Shown piece after piece: positions 13,906 to 26,936 of a stretch of DNA of 64,000 bases. The stretch is from contig CM060856.1 of NCBI GenBank assembly GCA_030737835.1, positions 7,835,245 through 7,899,244 on the forward strand. Direction: 5' to 3'. The first letter of the stretch is position 1, and each line of letters opens with the position of its first letter. The stretch is from Acorus gramineus (lineage: Eukaryota; Streptophyta; Magnoliopsida; Acorales; Acoraceae). Under the pieces are notes generated by a model, which was given only the letters and a program-made list of their open reading frames with translations, was not told the origin of the DNA and did not search any database. A program made the position numbers and the translations under genes.

Positions 13906-16900
13906 TTAAGAAGAGCAGCAGCTGGTCTTCTGGTTGACAGGCTGCCCGCGGATCTGCACTGTCGGGGGCCTAGCGTTGTTCATGGCTGGTTGGCTCGCCA
14001 TCCTGTTGAGGAATTCACAAAATGTCATAAGCAGATGGTTTGATGCGTGAATAGATCAAAAGTATATATATCAATACTATAGAGATGCCATATCTCACCT
14101 GTTCTTGATCTCTGCAGCCATGGCCATGAATGCCTGTTCAACATTGGTTGCATTTTTAGCACTGGTTTCCATGAATGGTATCCCGATTTCATCAGCAAAT
14201 GCCTAGCAAAATAGAATGGTTGGTCATGTACGATTCATTCCACGTCCTTGTGTTAGCCCAAGAAAAATAATTACTAGTCTCATAAATAGACCATGCAAAG
14301 AACTGAAATGGAACAAATGATTTTCAGAAAGAGTTTATGGCATAGAAGTCGTGGCATTGTAAACTAATATTACCATCTTTTCTGTAATTCTAATACCTTA
14401 TCATTCATTCAAAAGTATCAATACCCAGCCAACTAAAAAATAGATAGATTTGTCCAAAGCATAAATTAAACCCCAAAAAAAAAAAAAAAAACCTTGCCCA
14501 TCAAGCAATTGAATATAAGATCGAGAAAGATGTGTTTTTACAACACAGCAATACCTACAAGATAGAAATAAAATACCTTGCCTGTCTCATAAGAGACTAC
14601 TTTATTGGCAGTAAGATCACACTTGTTCCCAACCAGAAGCTTGTTAACATTCTCACTCGCGTAACGGTCGATCTCATTTAACCATTGTTTGACATTGTTA
14701 AAGCTCTCTTGATCTGTAACATCATAGACCACCTAGCAAAATATAATGACAATTAGCTAAATCCATTATTTGGCTGCGTCAAAGAAGAATGAAGAGTGAA
14801 GACACCGACTTTCCGAAATTAGGCTTACTATGATTCCATGTGCACCACGGTAGTAACTGCTGGTGATTGTCCTGAAACGTTCTTGTCCAGCAGTATCCCA
14901 CTGTGACAAAGAAAAAGTGTAACACTCGTAAGGAATTCCAGGGTACCAAAGTGGTTTGGCCTTATAAAGGATGCAATGGAATCAAGTCCCCAAAACCAGA
15001 ATCTCATACGGGTTTAAATAAACAGCTGGTCTGGCCTTGGAGAAATACACAATTGTACACAAACAGTACTATTTCCTTTACCAAAATTACATCTGCTATG
15101 TATGAGATGCATGCCAAAGGTAAAGTTTCTTAGTTTTATCTTCAAGAGTGCCAGAAAAAATGAAACTCACAATCTGAAGTTTAATAGTCTTCCCATCCTG
15201 CTCCACGGTACGTATTTTCTGTAGAGATAAAATAGATATCATTATTGGTGTGGGCACTGGATGCATTGATGTAAACATTACCATGAACTCAAGATACTCA
15301 CAAAATCAACTCCAATGGTGCTGATGTAACTCTCCAGATATGAATCATCCTGCATTACAAAGGCAGAATAATGACAGAGGTCCACATTCCCTATATATAA
15401 CTACATATCATGCTGGAAAACAAACAAATGACCTCTTTTTCATAAACTCTATGGCCTTCCACACATATCCATTTGACAAACAATACAGCTTCCGAAAACA
15501 GGTTCAAAGTTATGTGATATTTAATTAGAGCGCATCATATATCAATGTGAATAAACATTGTTCTACTACTTTTTATTAAAATCGTATGCCTACTGGATTA
15601 TTCAAAAAAAAAAAAAAAACATTGTTCTACTACTAGAAACTAGATTGATGTAGATGATTCAATATTAAAAATTCCAAATAAATCAGAATGTCCAAACCAA
15701 ATAGCAAGAATATCATAATTGAACCAAATTTTCTTCTCGCGCTTAATTGAAGGCAAACTCAAAGTTCAGAAAGATAGAGTATCCACTTTCTTTTAAGCTT
15801 AGTTTAACAAACATTTTTTCCCTGCCCAACAAAACCAAGATATTTCAACATTTTCGTACACAAAAGGATTTTTAGCAATTTGCATAATTTGTGAAAAAAT
15901 CCTGAACAATTTGAAATTCATATTGTTGTTAGGGATAAGACTGCATACTCTACAATTATGTAGTGAATATAGCTCAAAGACGGACCTCCATCAAAATAAT
16001 GTAATAATCCAACATCAATCTAAGGTCAATAATCATAAAACTGAACCACTATATATATTAACGCTAATAATTGGAGAATATTATATATAAAAACCAGTTG
16101 ACAAATTATGTGAAATTTGATTATCACTTCAGATATCATCGAATAAGCAATCTATAGTAAACTTCATGTCCATAAGAGATAGGAAGATGTCCAAGGGGAG
16201 TTTAGAATTTTTCATAAGAGAAATGTCAGGCACCACTTGCTCATGTTTAGCACCAAAATGAGTTGCAATTAAGCATTAGGAATTACGATGCCACATATCA
16301 GTTAAATAATGCGGGATTACTTTCAATCCGCATGCCAATTGAATAAGTGCAAGTAATTACATAAATGAAGTTAATCATTGATATTTACCGCAAATCTCAA
16401 CAACAGACATGACTTGCCGACACCAGAGTCTCCAATGAGCAAAAGTTTGAATAAATAATCACTGCAAAAGATTGAATCCATGAGCATATATCTTTGTATA
16501 ACAGTTTATTATCAAAAGTAGCTGAAAACAAAAACAATAAAAGCCATATGCATTTTACCCAAAAAAATGGTCTTACAAATATACAATTTAATAATATTGC
16601 CATATGAAAGGAACTAGACATATTTCAGATGCCCAACAGCATGAAGAGAATGAGAAAACTTTTTTTTTGGGAATGGGAAGACTGATAGGGTACCTTTATT
16701 ATTTAAGGAACCCAGATAGAAGAGGGCGAGGGATCTTTTTACAAAAGAAGCAAGAGGAGGAAGAGGGGAACACAAAACAGAAAATAAAATAGCTTAACAT
16801 AAAATAGAATTACGAACCCTTTGATAGACATGAGAAAAATTTGCCCTCCCTTTTTCTTGTATTAAGGATAGGCTAGCACATTTGATGCAAAAACTTTCTT

Positions 16901-19054
16901 GTAAATACTAAAAAATAAAACCACAATATGTTGACCCATAAGGTAGTGTGGATTATTTTTCAAAAAAAGGGGTAGTGTAAGAAGTAAACTTATGTTGATG
17001 ACAGAAATATTACAATTTGTTAAGCTTTCAGAAAAATGCATTGATCATTCAAATCATATCAAAATTTCCCTTTTCAGAAATCTTCTTCTTGGTGAAAAGT
17101 GGAGATGTAATGTCAAATTTATCAACAAAAAAGTGGGTTTTCAACGATCAGTTTATCACAAAGCCAGACAATTACATAAGTAACTATGAATAGGAGGACA
17201 AAGATGACACAAGACATTCAGTAAGAGAGAAATTAAGTTATGCGAAACAAAAAATGACTATATATAATATATACATATCCCACCAATTCAATTCAAGCAT
17301 AATCATTAATTCACATGCCAACATAATATTTTAAAAGGAAACCAGAAGTCTAGAAACCCTAACTTGATCAAGGTAAACATTAAGGGCTAATTTGGAAAGC
17401 GGATAAATGGTGGGATAAAAGGATAAATGTGGAATTAAATGAGGGAGGAACTTATCCGTTAGTTATAAAATAAAATAATCAAAATAAAATGTGGACAATT
17501 GTCCCAATTTTAAAATGAAAATGAGGATTTTTTGTTCCACCTAATAGGTAGAACAACATTTATCTTCATTTATAGTCTCAATTTTGACAAATGTAAAAAC
17601 GGACAAAAAATTGATGGTCAACTTTGTTATAAAAAATAATCGAAATAAAGTGCGGAAAATTGTCCCAATTTTAAAATGAAAATGAGAATTTTTTTGTCCC
17701 ATCTAGAGGGTAAAACAACATTTATCTCCATTTTTTGTCTCAAATTGACAAATGAGAATAAAGACAAAAATGATGAATTTTATCCATTGAAATTAAGATA
17801 ATCTATCATCAAAATCTTATCCCGCTGCCAACTAGCCCCAAATAGATTACATCTATTCAAGATCAAGTTAGTGTCGAATGTTTCTACTACATCGTGCTTC
17901 TAAGTAATTTGCCCAGAAGTTCTAGTAAGACCTCCCAAGGACACATGCAATGCACCGATTACCATCTTATAGCCTTTGTTGCTCTCTTCAGATGATTACC
18001 CTTGCGGGTCTTATAAAATCATTCAATCCTATGTAAGAAAAATGTATCCATTGCCAACATTTTCCGAACGCTTAAATCTTACACATACTTTACCAGACTT
18101 CTAAATTTGTGAGGCATACTCATGCAAACCGCATCTGTCCATCCAAGCTATTGGACGGACAATTGCAAGAGATGATCTATCATTATTTAGTTGCCACTGA
18201 AATTCTATATTCAAATTTAATTATAAACGACAAATCCTAAAACTGTAATTGTCCTCCTAGATATTCGATGGCTCTGATGGACTTGGATAATGAACTGTCT
18301 TTTGAGAAGGATGGTCAGTCCAACAGTTTAGATGGAGACATAGTCTACAACTTTACATCATGCACCCACTTCTATACAACATATAAGAACCCATTTTAAT
18401 AAGATATATATCTAGAAAATCCTTTATTTAACTTTACATCATGAGAACATACAAGATCCTTCTCATACTCCATTGACACTTTCATATCCAGATAAAGTAG
18501 GATTTTTCAATTTATTCACCCGAACAAGACCCTCAGTCAATTGAATCACCAACAAAGCACCAAATGATGAAAGATGAAGATGGGCATACAATTTAAATTT
18601 TTTATATATATCAAATACATTTCTCCTCTATCAGGTCCGAGCACCATCTTTTCTCTTCAATCCATTCAGCCAAACAAACAAACAAAAAATCTCATAATAA
18701 TCTAATCTATCAATAAGAAGATCACTTCAATTTCCGAACATTCAATTAAAAACAATAATTAATCCCACACCAATCACCATAGATATCCAAATCAGGAGAA
18801 AAACCAGAGCTCCATCGCCAAATTACACACAATCAATAAACCAATGAACAAAAAAAAATCACCAAAACCGTCAGATCTGAACCCCGCGCATCAAAATCCG
18901 CGACGAAAAGGCCGGATCGATTAGATCAGGATCGATTATCCCATTCGAAACGAAAATCACAACCAGATCTGACGAGGAAAACGCGTAAACCCTAGCGGAT
19001 CGAACGATGAATCGAAGGAGGATCGGTGAGGAAGACTTACTATTCGGGATTCAT
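13906..19054 (-). CDS. RABD2: RABD2/RAB1-type small GTPase
   Basis: Eight exons on the minus strand: 19041-19054, 16389-16461, 15302-15349, 15171-15218, 14829-14900, 14577-14732, 14099-14202 and 13906-14002. They sum to 612 bases (203 residues plus stop), the usual length of the family. It begins [15 protein letters not shown]. All G-boxes are visible: GDSGVGKS (G1), the STIGVDFK effector loop, WDTAGQE (G3), NKCD (G4) and ETSAK (G5). The C-terminus CCSS is a two-cysteine geranylgeranylation signal. Plant RABD2 proteins act on membranes in ER-to-Golgi vesicle transport. Exon 1 codes for only MNPE plus two bases, and intron 1 is about 2.6 kb with a MITE inside. The promoter and exon 1 are duplicated at 27.4 kb. 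Confidence 0.96.
17394..17839. mobile_element. MITE in RABD2 intron 1
   Basis: The ends form imperfect terminal inverted repeats: the left begins GGGCTAATTTGGAAAGCGG and the right end, read in reverse, begins GGGGCTAGTTGGCAGCGG. Inside, a unit of about 165 bases is repeated in tandem (about 17462-17624 and 17625-17790), each copy holding a TTGTCCCAATTTTAAAATG stretch. There is no coding capacity. A diverged relative may lie at about 28595-28810. Confidence 0.6.
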
Positions 19055-19777
19055 GGCTTCGTCGGTGAGTCTAGGTTCCGATTACCGACAGGGTCTGATC
19101 TTGAATTCGTAGGGATTTTGACCGCGAATGGAAGAGGAAATCGGATTTTCGCCTTCGGAAAGGGAAATTCGGAATCGAAAGGCTTTTCGTGCAAGGAAAA
19201 GAATAGATCGAATTTTGGGGGAGAGTTGTAAATATGGGTTATATATATATATGTAGACGCCGACGTTCCTGGAGGGACAGACGTGTTCGACCGCGTGAGG
19301 TGGTATTTCCCATATTGCCCCTGCGATGCGGAAGAAATTGCGATCGTGCGTCGGACCTGATGACGTGGTCGGAACTTTCGTATGGTGCACGTGCTGTGGG
19401 CGTGGGGAGGGGACGGGGGGCATAATCATATTTGTTAGAATTTATAAGTAATGTTTAATAACTGTCACATAATTATAATATATATGTATAATAAATATAT
19501 TAATATTTTTATTAAATAAAAAAATATATAATATTTTAAAAACGCTTAATAAAAACTTTTATTTAAATAATAACATAATTTTGGTAAATAAAATTTAAAT
19601 TTTTTTATTAGAATTCATATTTTAATAAATGATTAATAAAGAATTATTTGACATATTCAACTCGTCGCCATTTTATAAAAACCGTCGATTCACTCGGTGG
19701 ACGAGTGGTTTTATAAATTTTTTTATATCATCAGGTTTTAAGGGTAAATCAAACCAGAATTTAAAGCAGATTTAATC
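18553..19777. repeat. Segmental duplication unit A (RABD2 promoter, exon 1, start of intron 1)
   Basis: Near-identical in the same orientation to 26937-28156. It spans the distal part of intron 1, exon 1 and about 0.7 kb upstream of RABD2. Differences are scattered substitutions and small indels, concentrated in the far-upstream part (about 19660-19735). It flanks units B and C on the left; the second copy flanks them on the right. Confidence 0.95.
19055..19440 (-). promoter_or_regulatory. RABD2 promoter
   Basis: Reading upstream from the ATG, an alternating TA stretch at 19239-19252 is the best TATA box, about 185 bases from the start codon. Further up are an E-box/G-box core CACGTG (19388-19393) and TGACGTGG (19361-19368). 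The second matches the unfolded-protein-response-type bZIP site, which would suit an ER-Golgi traffic gene, but that function is inference. All three are kept in the duplicated copy near 27.6-27.8 kb. Confidence 0.5.
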
Positions 19778-21120
19778 ATGTGTGCATGTAAATATGCATT
19801 TGGATTTGTACATAAATAGTTAAACGATTTTTTTATTATTATTAAAAATATAGATGTATTTGTGAAACAAGTGCCTTTTATGATTTTGTATAGAAGGCAA
19901 GCCATGCTTGACACCCCAGTTTCGAAATTGATGGACAAGAACAAGATACCTGGTTTTAGTTATCATTAATATGACAAGATAAAATCTTCCTAATTGAAGG
20001 AGAATTGGTCAGGTGAAGAATGATTTAATGAGGCACCATGTCTAAAGATGTTGTAGAAATGATTAATGCAACTGTAGATAGATTTGAAATAGACAGAGTG
20101 GGCAAAGGAAGCTTCTGATAAACATGACAGACAAGAAAGAGTGTTGATATAAAAAAAAAATGTGTGCAATGAAATGAAAGTCACAAACAGCAAATGTTGG
20201 AAGGCATGCTGACTGGACCTGAAATTCATGACTCTCATGACAAAGAGGAGACTAGTGCACTAGTAATTGAAAAAATATATGCTTATTCAGTATAATATTT
20301 TGGACATGAATATATGGCAAGCTTTCATAATGTTGACAGGATGAGCTGAACCAGGGAAAAGATTCTGAAAAATAAGCCCATTATGTCATATGTATCATAG
20401 TGTAAGATCTGCTAAGCAGGTCTTGTTGGTTGAATTGCGGGTACTTGCATGTATGTATGACTTGCAAAATAGGAATAATAATCTAGAACGGACCACAACA
20501 GGGAAAGTCTAGTAACAGAAAATATTATACAAAGAAGTCAATTTGACATGCGTGACATGAAGTTGGCTTTTTTTTTTTTGAGGAGAGGGGGGGGGGGGGG
20601 GGGGGCGTGGGTGTTGTTTATTAGGAAACCCACCACCATTAATTTTTTTTAAGTCTGAAAGGATTTGAACTCTCCAGTTAATGGGGAGGATTCTTTTATA
20701 CTTATATTGGATTTCTTCTGTTTCATGAATCTCCTATATGAAGTGGGAGAGAATGAGAGATCCATAACACAGAACAAATCAAATTAACTATAAAAAAATA
20801 GAGAAAAAAGGTTCCCATCAGAAAATTTCTGAGTTTCTAGGTAAGCTAGTCAATTACGCAAAAGACATCCATGTCCAATTAGTGTATGAAAAATAAAAAA
20901 AATTGATTGATATTTGAATATAAAAAATGCAGATAGAGATACTTTTTGTTTCAAAAAAAAAAAAATCTGATGCTGACATATATTATAAAAGTATGTCTGT
21001 TTGTATTAAATTGTTTAAAGTTAATTATCTTAGATATCATAAATTTAAATTTAAATAATACTTATATTTCCTGAAGCTCTTAAATCTTGATCACCCCAAC
21101 TAGTTTACATTTACACATGT
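19776..21120. repeat. Segmental duplication unit B
   Basis: Near-identical to 51933-53274 (same orientation), which lies downstream of UTP18. No coding region is supported in it. It contains a long G run at about 20588-20605 that is shorter in the other copy. It joins unit A with a shared TC and unit C with at most one shared base. Confidence 0.95.
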
Positions 21121-22759
21121 AATGCCATTAGTTTGAATCATCTAAGTATGACTCTTGGACAGCGTTTGATTATATGATTGGACAGCTTTTGCGTTTGTAT
21201 AAAACTGGTTCTATAATCATGCAGCCAAACGATTTTACAATTACAACTTTCTGCAAACAAATATCAAGTAAATAGTATAAAAAAAAACGAAGAATAATCA
21301 GTTTTAATCCCACATAGAAAATCAGTATTATATATATAAAAAAAAAGTTACTTTAGCAAACCCGTAGGTCGGCACCACTGACCGAAGTACCTCCCTTGGT
21401 TTTGTGCGACAACTCCATCAATGAACCGTAAAAAAATAAATCTTATTAAGTTTACAGACTGGGTCCCATCCCCCGTATGCCCCATTCAGCACAATTAACA
21501 TGATGTCTGAATCCGGACCACGGACCGAACAGGTTCAACGGTTTCAACATATTTACAATATAACTACTCATAGAATATCTATCTGTTGGCACATGTAATA
21601 TGGTGTAATGTCACAAGCAGAATTTCAGTGGGAACAGGCAATTTTGTCATCAAAACAAACCATTAATGCATCATATGTCATATCAAACTCACTAAATTCC
21701 ACTCTTCTCAGCCAGCCATATTGTAGGAAAGACCATATTGTTCTAAATTATCTTCACTAATTAAAACATTTTCTAGTAGGGTCAATATTATAAAGAGGTT
21801 CTACAGAATATCTGATGAGTTAAATCATCATACAAACTAGAATGCTAATGAACCAAAAAAAAAAAAAGTGGTTGCAGATCAATTTTCATTTATAGTTCAA
21901 CAGAGTCAATTTGTGATCAATGTCAAACCTAAAGAAGACCACTCATATTGTCACGTCAGATAAAGAGCTGAGCAACCCATACACTAATAATACCAACAAC
22001 AGTATGTCATTATTCTCACAAAGTCACATCTATTTTATCTTATTAACAGCATAATAATGGATGGGGCCCCAAAGAAACTCTAGTCATCAACCTTGAATAC
22101 CTTGGGCAAAACCATCAAACTTCAATTTGCACATTAATTCTTCAGAGATATTGATCAGCAAACGTCAACTTCTTTCCTTGCAACTTCCATACCCAATTCT
22201 ATTACAATTGGATTCAAGAAATTAAGTAAACAATGATGACATGGTACTATCATCAATCATTGCTAACCGCACTTATTTCCAATATCATTATCAACAATGA
22301 AATTTGATATTGAATTTAAGAATTTTCCTGATATCACCCATACAATGCGATTTTCAGGTCCCTAAGGAACAGTAATCATCCATGATTGAAAACCTTTACA
22401 ATCTTTTCAATCACCACATGACATAAATAACATTGAAATTTCATTCGTGTTGAAGCACTAAATGTTCGAGGCCACAAAAATGCATCAATGGTGAGCCTAG
22501 TAACATGAAATATGGCATGTGCCTGGCCTTCATTGTTGCGCTATAAACACCAAACAGAATTTAGCACACAGAGCTACCTAAGTAGTCTATCAAACATATT
22601 CACAAATGTTGGGAATGAATTAAAAATAAAAAGCTGAACATCCAGTAAATACACCCATATACACTTTAAAAAGAGGTGTTTAAAGCAAAAAAAACTTCAA
22701 TGTTTGATCAATTACCAGATGTATGGGTTAAGGTGGAACAACATAAAACCTTCTTGCTC

Positions 22760-25700
22760 CTAGCCCCATGCCATAGAACATGCATAATTAATAACCAATT
22801 TCCCATCAAACCCAAAATTCTGCAAGTAGCAAGAAAGAAATCCTTTAATTATCTCACAACGCAGCTTGAATATATGTCAAACAATTCTTGCATAGAAGCT
22901 AATAACGATTCTACTCCTTAACTTAAAAAAGGATCAATTTTTTGGTGCATGTTTACATTCTTAAAAACTGAAACTTTGGACTGATAGACCCAGTGCTGTG
23001 TGATCCATTACTGATTATAACAAAAAAGGAATTTAAGAAATAAAAAAAACTATCTTATCAATCGTCATCAAAGATCCTTTGGAATGACCTTTTACAAAAC
23101 TATACACTCTGTAATTTTGAAGTGATATTAGACACTGTGTGTTCATGACCAACATTGAGACGTATCCGCATCCCTCGTTCACTGTCAAAACATTTAAGGA
23201 TACCATGTCCGCATCATTGTCACATTGGTCATGTGTAATAAGAAAAGAAGATTCTGCTTATTGGAAAAAAAAATTTCAGAAATCTGTGTGACCATGTGCA
23301 AACATAGTTCAAAACCATATACGGACTGCATGCGCAGTGTGGTCCGCACATGGCACATGCGACCATATGTACCGAACACGCAATTACACATAGGGTAAGG
23401 CAGTCATTCGAACCCCCATTTTTTTTGAAGAAACCTACATGGAAGCTTGAAGAAAAAGCGGACAACCTTCTAAGATAATCATGTATTCTACAGAGGGAAA
23501 AGTTTAAAACGGTATGTGGATACAAGGTACTGGTTGATAATGTGTATTATCACCAAAACAAACACCCAGACTAGGTATGATATATGTTGTTGAAAGTTGA
23601 GAGTCTGAAGGATCTGATCCTTAAGCCAGTCTATGTAACTACCACTTGAGTTTCGTGGAGTTCTTAAGGTTGATTATGTGTTGGCACAAACTTTCTAAAG
23701 CTTCCATTCACAATGAAAAATTAAATTATGAAACAGAATATGCTATAAAGACTTCCTCTTGAGTTTATAAGGATCAGAGAAAAAAAGTTCTTCAAGTTAT
23801 CCTAAGATCTCAAAAAGTTTTCACAAAAGATTACGAAATTCACTTGGAAAATATATCTAATATTAGTCCGTTGCACAAGAATGAGGGATGTTTCCCATAA
23901 TTGAATAGTGCTGGGCTCCCTTCAATAATTAGAAACTCACTTCATGACATGGCAGTGAAATGCCTTTAAACATCATCAACTCAGAAATTATTTGACATTC
24001 ATATATTCCTATGATATTGAACAAATCAAAGTGGAGATGTGGTGGGGACTGTAGCTCAGAGGATTGGAGCACATGGCTATGAACCACCCTCTAGCTTTGC
24101 CGCTATGGTGCCATTTATAAAATCTTCACTCAAAGACGTGGGAATTTTCCAAGGACTTTTGGGAGGGGGTCCAACATTGTACCCTATAAACTCCTGCAGT
24201 GGTTCAGAAACACATTCCCAATGGGGTTCCTGTTGGGATAGGGGCTTTCCAGTATCTAAGTCGCATATAATAGCATGGAAACCAATCCAATGAGCTGCTA
24301 AAACAGCACATCAACAAAATATCATAATATCATTTTAAAATGATTTCAGTCAATGAATATCATTCAGACAAGATCAATTTCATTTACATCATCCGATGAA
24401 ACAGTGACTCTATTTAACAATTAAAATATCTTCTACTGATAAAGTGAGTAAAAGTATATAATAAAAGGCACAAGGATCTAATTTTCTGACAATTGGGCAA
24501 TGACTGTTATTATTCTAACCACGCATTCCTCCTCTAGACATATGGAATAGCATGCTAAGGCTGGCATGGCATAATCAGGCAATAAAAAATATTGCATCAT
24601 ATTTTTATATTCTACAGGGGACCTCCCAAATACATTTTAGACATGGATTTCTTCAGATGCAGGGGATTCTTTAGGGGGGTGTACGCCAAAAATAACTTCA
24701 GATTATGAGCAGCTCACAAGAACAAATTGCAGAGTGCCAAATCCACACAGATGCAGAACAAATGAGCTTTATATCAGATATGCACACATAATTTTAGTGA
24801 AGAGAAAGAAAGCTTACATTGTACAGGTCAATTACCAATTCATCTGGATTCGGAGAAAATGCACTGTTAACATATACAAACTGCAAGAAAATAAAAGAGT
24901 GATCAAAACCAAAGAGATATTTTTAAGTAAAGACTTGATTTCATCCAGCATCAATGATTCACCAATGTATCCCTATGAAGTTGCCTGCGAAGAAACTCAA
25001 TCACTTTCCCAAACTTGTCAGACCCGGCAATCTGCTCAATTTAAAAATGATCAGTGTGAAATTAGTAGACCAACCTTAATAATATCAATAAGTAACTGTT
25101 TATATAGAATTACTGGCATGCATTGCGTTCCTCATGTGCGGCTCTCATTGACTGGTTTAAGAGTGAATCTGGAAATCCTAATCCACTACTGATTCTTGCC
25201 TGACATTTCTTATTTATAAGTGCAATAGTGAAACACCTTGCTGGAATAATAATGTAGACCTGATTATTTAAGGATTTTATATCTTCCAATTTTTTAAGTC
25301 TGATAGAGAATAACTGTGAACAATCATATCACACATAAAGATAAGTTTCACCTAAATATTTTAATAAAAATTTGTCAATAAACATATCACCAAGTCTTGA
25401 TATTAAATGAGGCACATAAGCCAAAAAAAAATCCAATGAGAAGTGAAGACTATATCAACTGAATGCACATATCTGACAAGGCATTATTCTGATGATATAT
25501 TCGAATTCACCAAAATAACATATAACTCACAGGTTATGACATTACAATATAATTTCATGGATATTTTAGTTAAGTGAAAGGGGGGGCGGGGGGAGGGGGG
25601 AAGAGGTAAGACGTCCCATCAAATGAAGAGAAACATTTCTCCAGTTTAAAGGTGTAAGGAAATCTATGCCACCCCATGTATAGATATCACAGTTTTTTTC

Positions 25701-26637
25701 AGGACCAACATCCAAGATGTGCAATTGTATCTCTTCTTCTTCCACTCCACAACCACAACACTGAAAATTTACTGTACGGGGATGATGACATTCAACTTCT
25801 TTAATTAGGGCCTGTGTTGCGAGCATTCTGGCAACATTGATTCACAAGTTTTCCAATGAAAAAAAAAGGCCACGGCAAATATATATATAACTATATAATA
25901 ATATCAAAATGGATACATGTGGGACCCCTTCATTATACTGAATTCCAAAGATTACAAATAGAAATCAACAAAAGAACAAAAGGTTTTCATTCCATATTAA
26001 AATTTTGAAATTATTTCCGCAACAAGCATCCATTTAAGAAGAGAGAGGTATTTGATCAACAAATACCTCCATCGTACTTACATAACTCATGTGCCCTAAA
26101 ATTCAACTCACAAGAATCATTCCGTTTCAGACTAACTAACATACTATACAGTTCAATAAAGAACCGATACATAAATCAATTCTTCTCTTCTTTTTTTTGA
26201 ATTAAACAATCTTATGCCCAACAACACAACAGAAATACAGAGTTGAATACATCAAAACAATGTGCAATTTATCAGTTCTTGTTGAATGCTCTACCAATTA
26301 TTCAATGCACATGAATAAATAAGCGATTGATCAAATTCTTTACGAATTGGGATTTCCAAAATTTCAAAACGGAAAGACTAATTTTAGATCGAATTTGTCG
26401 AATCATGAGCGACAACAATGAAACCAGGATGGGATGAGAGGAGACCTTGAACTTGGCTTGCTTAAGAATCGGAGCATCGCCAGTCGCCCTTAAGTGTACC
26501 ACGACTACAAAATATAAAATAATTAATTAAAATTTTTAAAAAAATAATCAATGACGAATGTGTTTGTGTGAGAGAAAGATCGATTCGATTGATAGAGAAA
26601 AACCTTTGCGAGAGGCCGTCGGAGATTCTGCGGCCAT
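22760..26637 (-). CDS. ATG12: Autophagy-related ubiquitin-like protein ATG12, copy 1
   Basis: Five minus-strand exons: 26604-26637, 26446-26504, 24963-25031, 24818-24880 and 22760-22819, 285 bases in all, giving 94 residues. The protein begins [11 protein letters not shown], continues with [16 protein letters not shown], includes [19 protein letters not shown] and [13 protein letters not shown], and ends [19 protein letters not shown]. This is a complete plant ATG12, close to the 96 residues of the Arabidopsis protein. ATG12 is activated by ATG7, passed to ATG10 and joined through its C-terminal glycine to ATG5; the ATG12-ATG5/ATG16 complex then lipidates ATG8 in the cytosol and at phagophore membranes. 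The terminal Gly is present. Only about 300 bases of native upstream sequence remain before duplicated RABD2 sequence starts, so its regulation may differ from copy 2. Confidence 0.95.
24045..24087 (+). pseudogene. Plastid trnR(ACG)-like 5' fragment
   Basis: From GTAGCTCAGAGG through GAACCAC the sequence agrees with my memory of chloroplast tRNA-Arg(ACG) at all but about three positions. Two of the changes are CG to CA or TG, as expected from decay of methylated CpG in nuclear DNA. The D-arm and anticodon arm are there, with the anticodon changed to ATG; the T-arm and 3' acceptor strand are missing. It lies inside ATG12 intron 4. It is a degenerate insert, not a working tRNA gene. Confidence 0.5.
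24077..24297 (-). pseudogene. Exon-like open segment inside ATG12 intron 4, unknown
   Basis: On the minus strand an acceptor-like TTTTAG is followed by an open frame of about 72 codons with coding-like composition ([17 protein letters not shown], later [14 protein letters not shown], then IAAKLEGGS). It ends at a TAG that lies inside the tRNA-like fragment. The other copy of the segment has an in-frame TAG and a Trp-to-Arg change. I do not recognise the family. It may be a captured exon of another gene or a chance frame. Confidence 0.3.
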
Positions 26638-26936
26638 TTTTTTGTTGGTGGTGATGGTTGTTGGGGGCGGGAGGGATCTGACGGTGGAGGACGCAACGAC
26701 CGCTGAAGGACCTCCTACTCAGACCGACCAATTGTTCTGCAACGGAGGTCAACAATGAGGGGAAGAAATGGAAAAATAAATTAACTTCGATTCGACCGAT
26801 TGGTATGCAATGGAGGTGGAGAACGAGAGGAAGAACACGAAAATAAATGAACTTTGCTTTCAGGGTTACAGTCAAATGAATGGTCTCAGATCTAATTAAA
26901 TGTGATATCAATAGTTTGAATTGATTGATTGATATT

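Noticed and set aside
19007..19231. Open frame [14 protein letters not shown] on the plus strand, repeated at 27391-27744
   Set aside because: It lies antisense across RABD2 exon 1, 5' UTR and promoter; it is duplicated only because unit A is. No independent support.
20588..20605. Long G run, also at 25578-25600 and 44305-44319
   Set aside because: Simple homopolymer with copy-to-copy length differences; could form a G-quadruplex, but nothing suggests function.
24734..25192. 152-codon plus-strand frame, repeated at 43459-43917
   Set aside because: Antisense to ATG12 exons 3 and 4, which have splice sites and clear homology on the other strand.
25566..25826. 86-codon minus-strand frame with Cys-rich stretch in ATG12 intron 2
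   Set aside because: The second copy has a one-base loss in the T run near 44411 that breaks the frame, and no family is recognisable.
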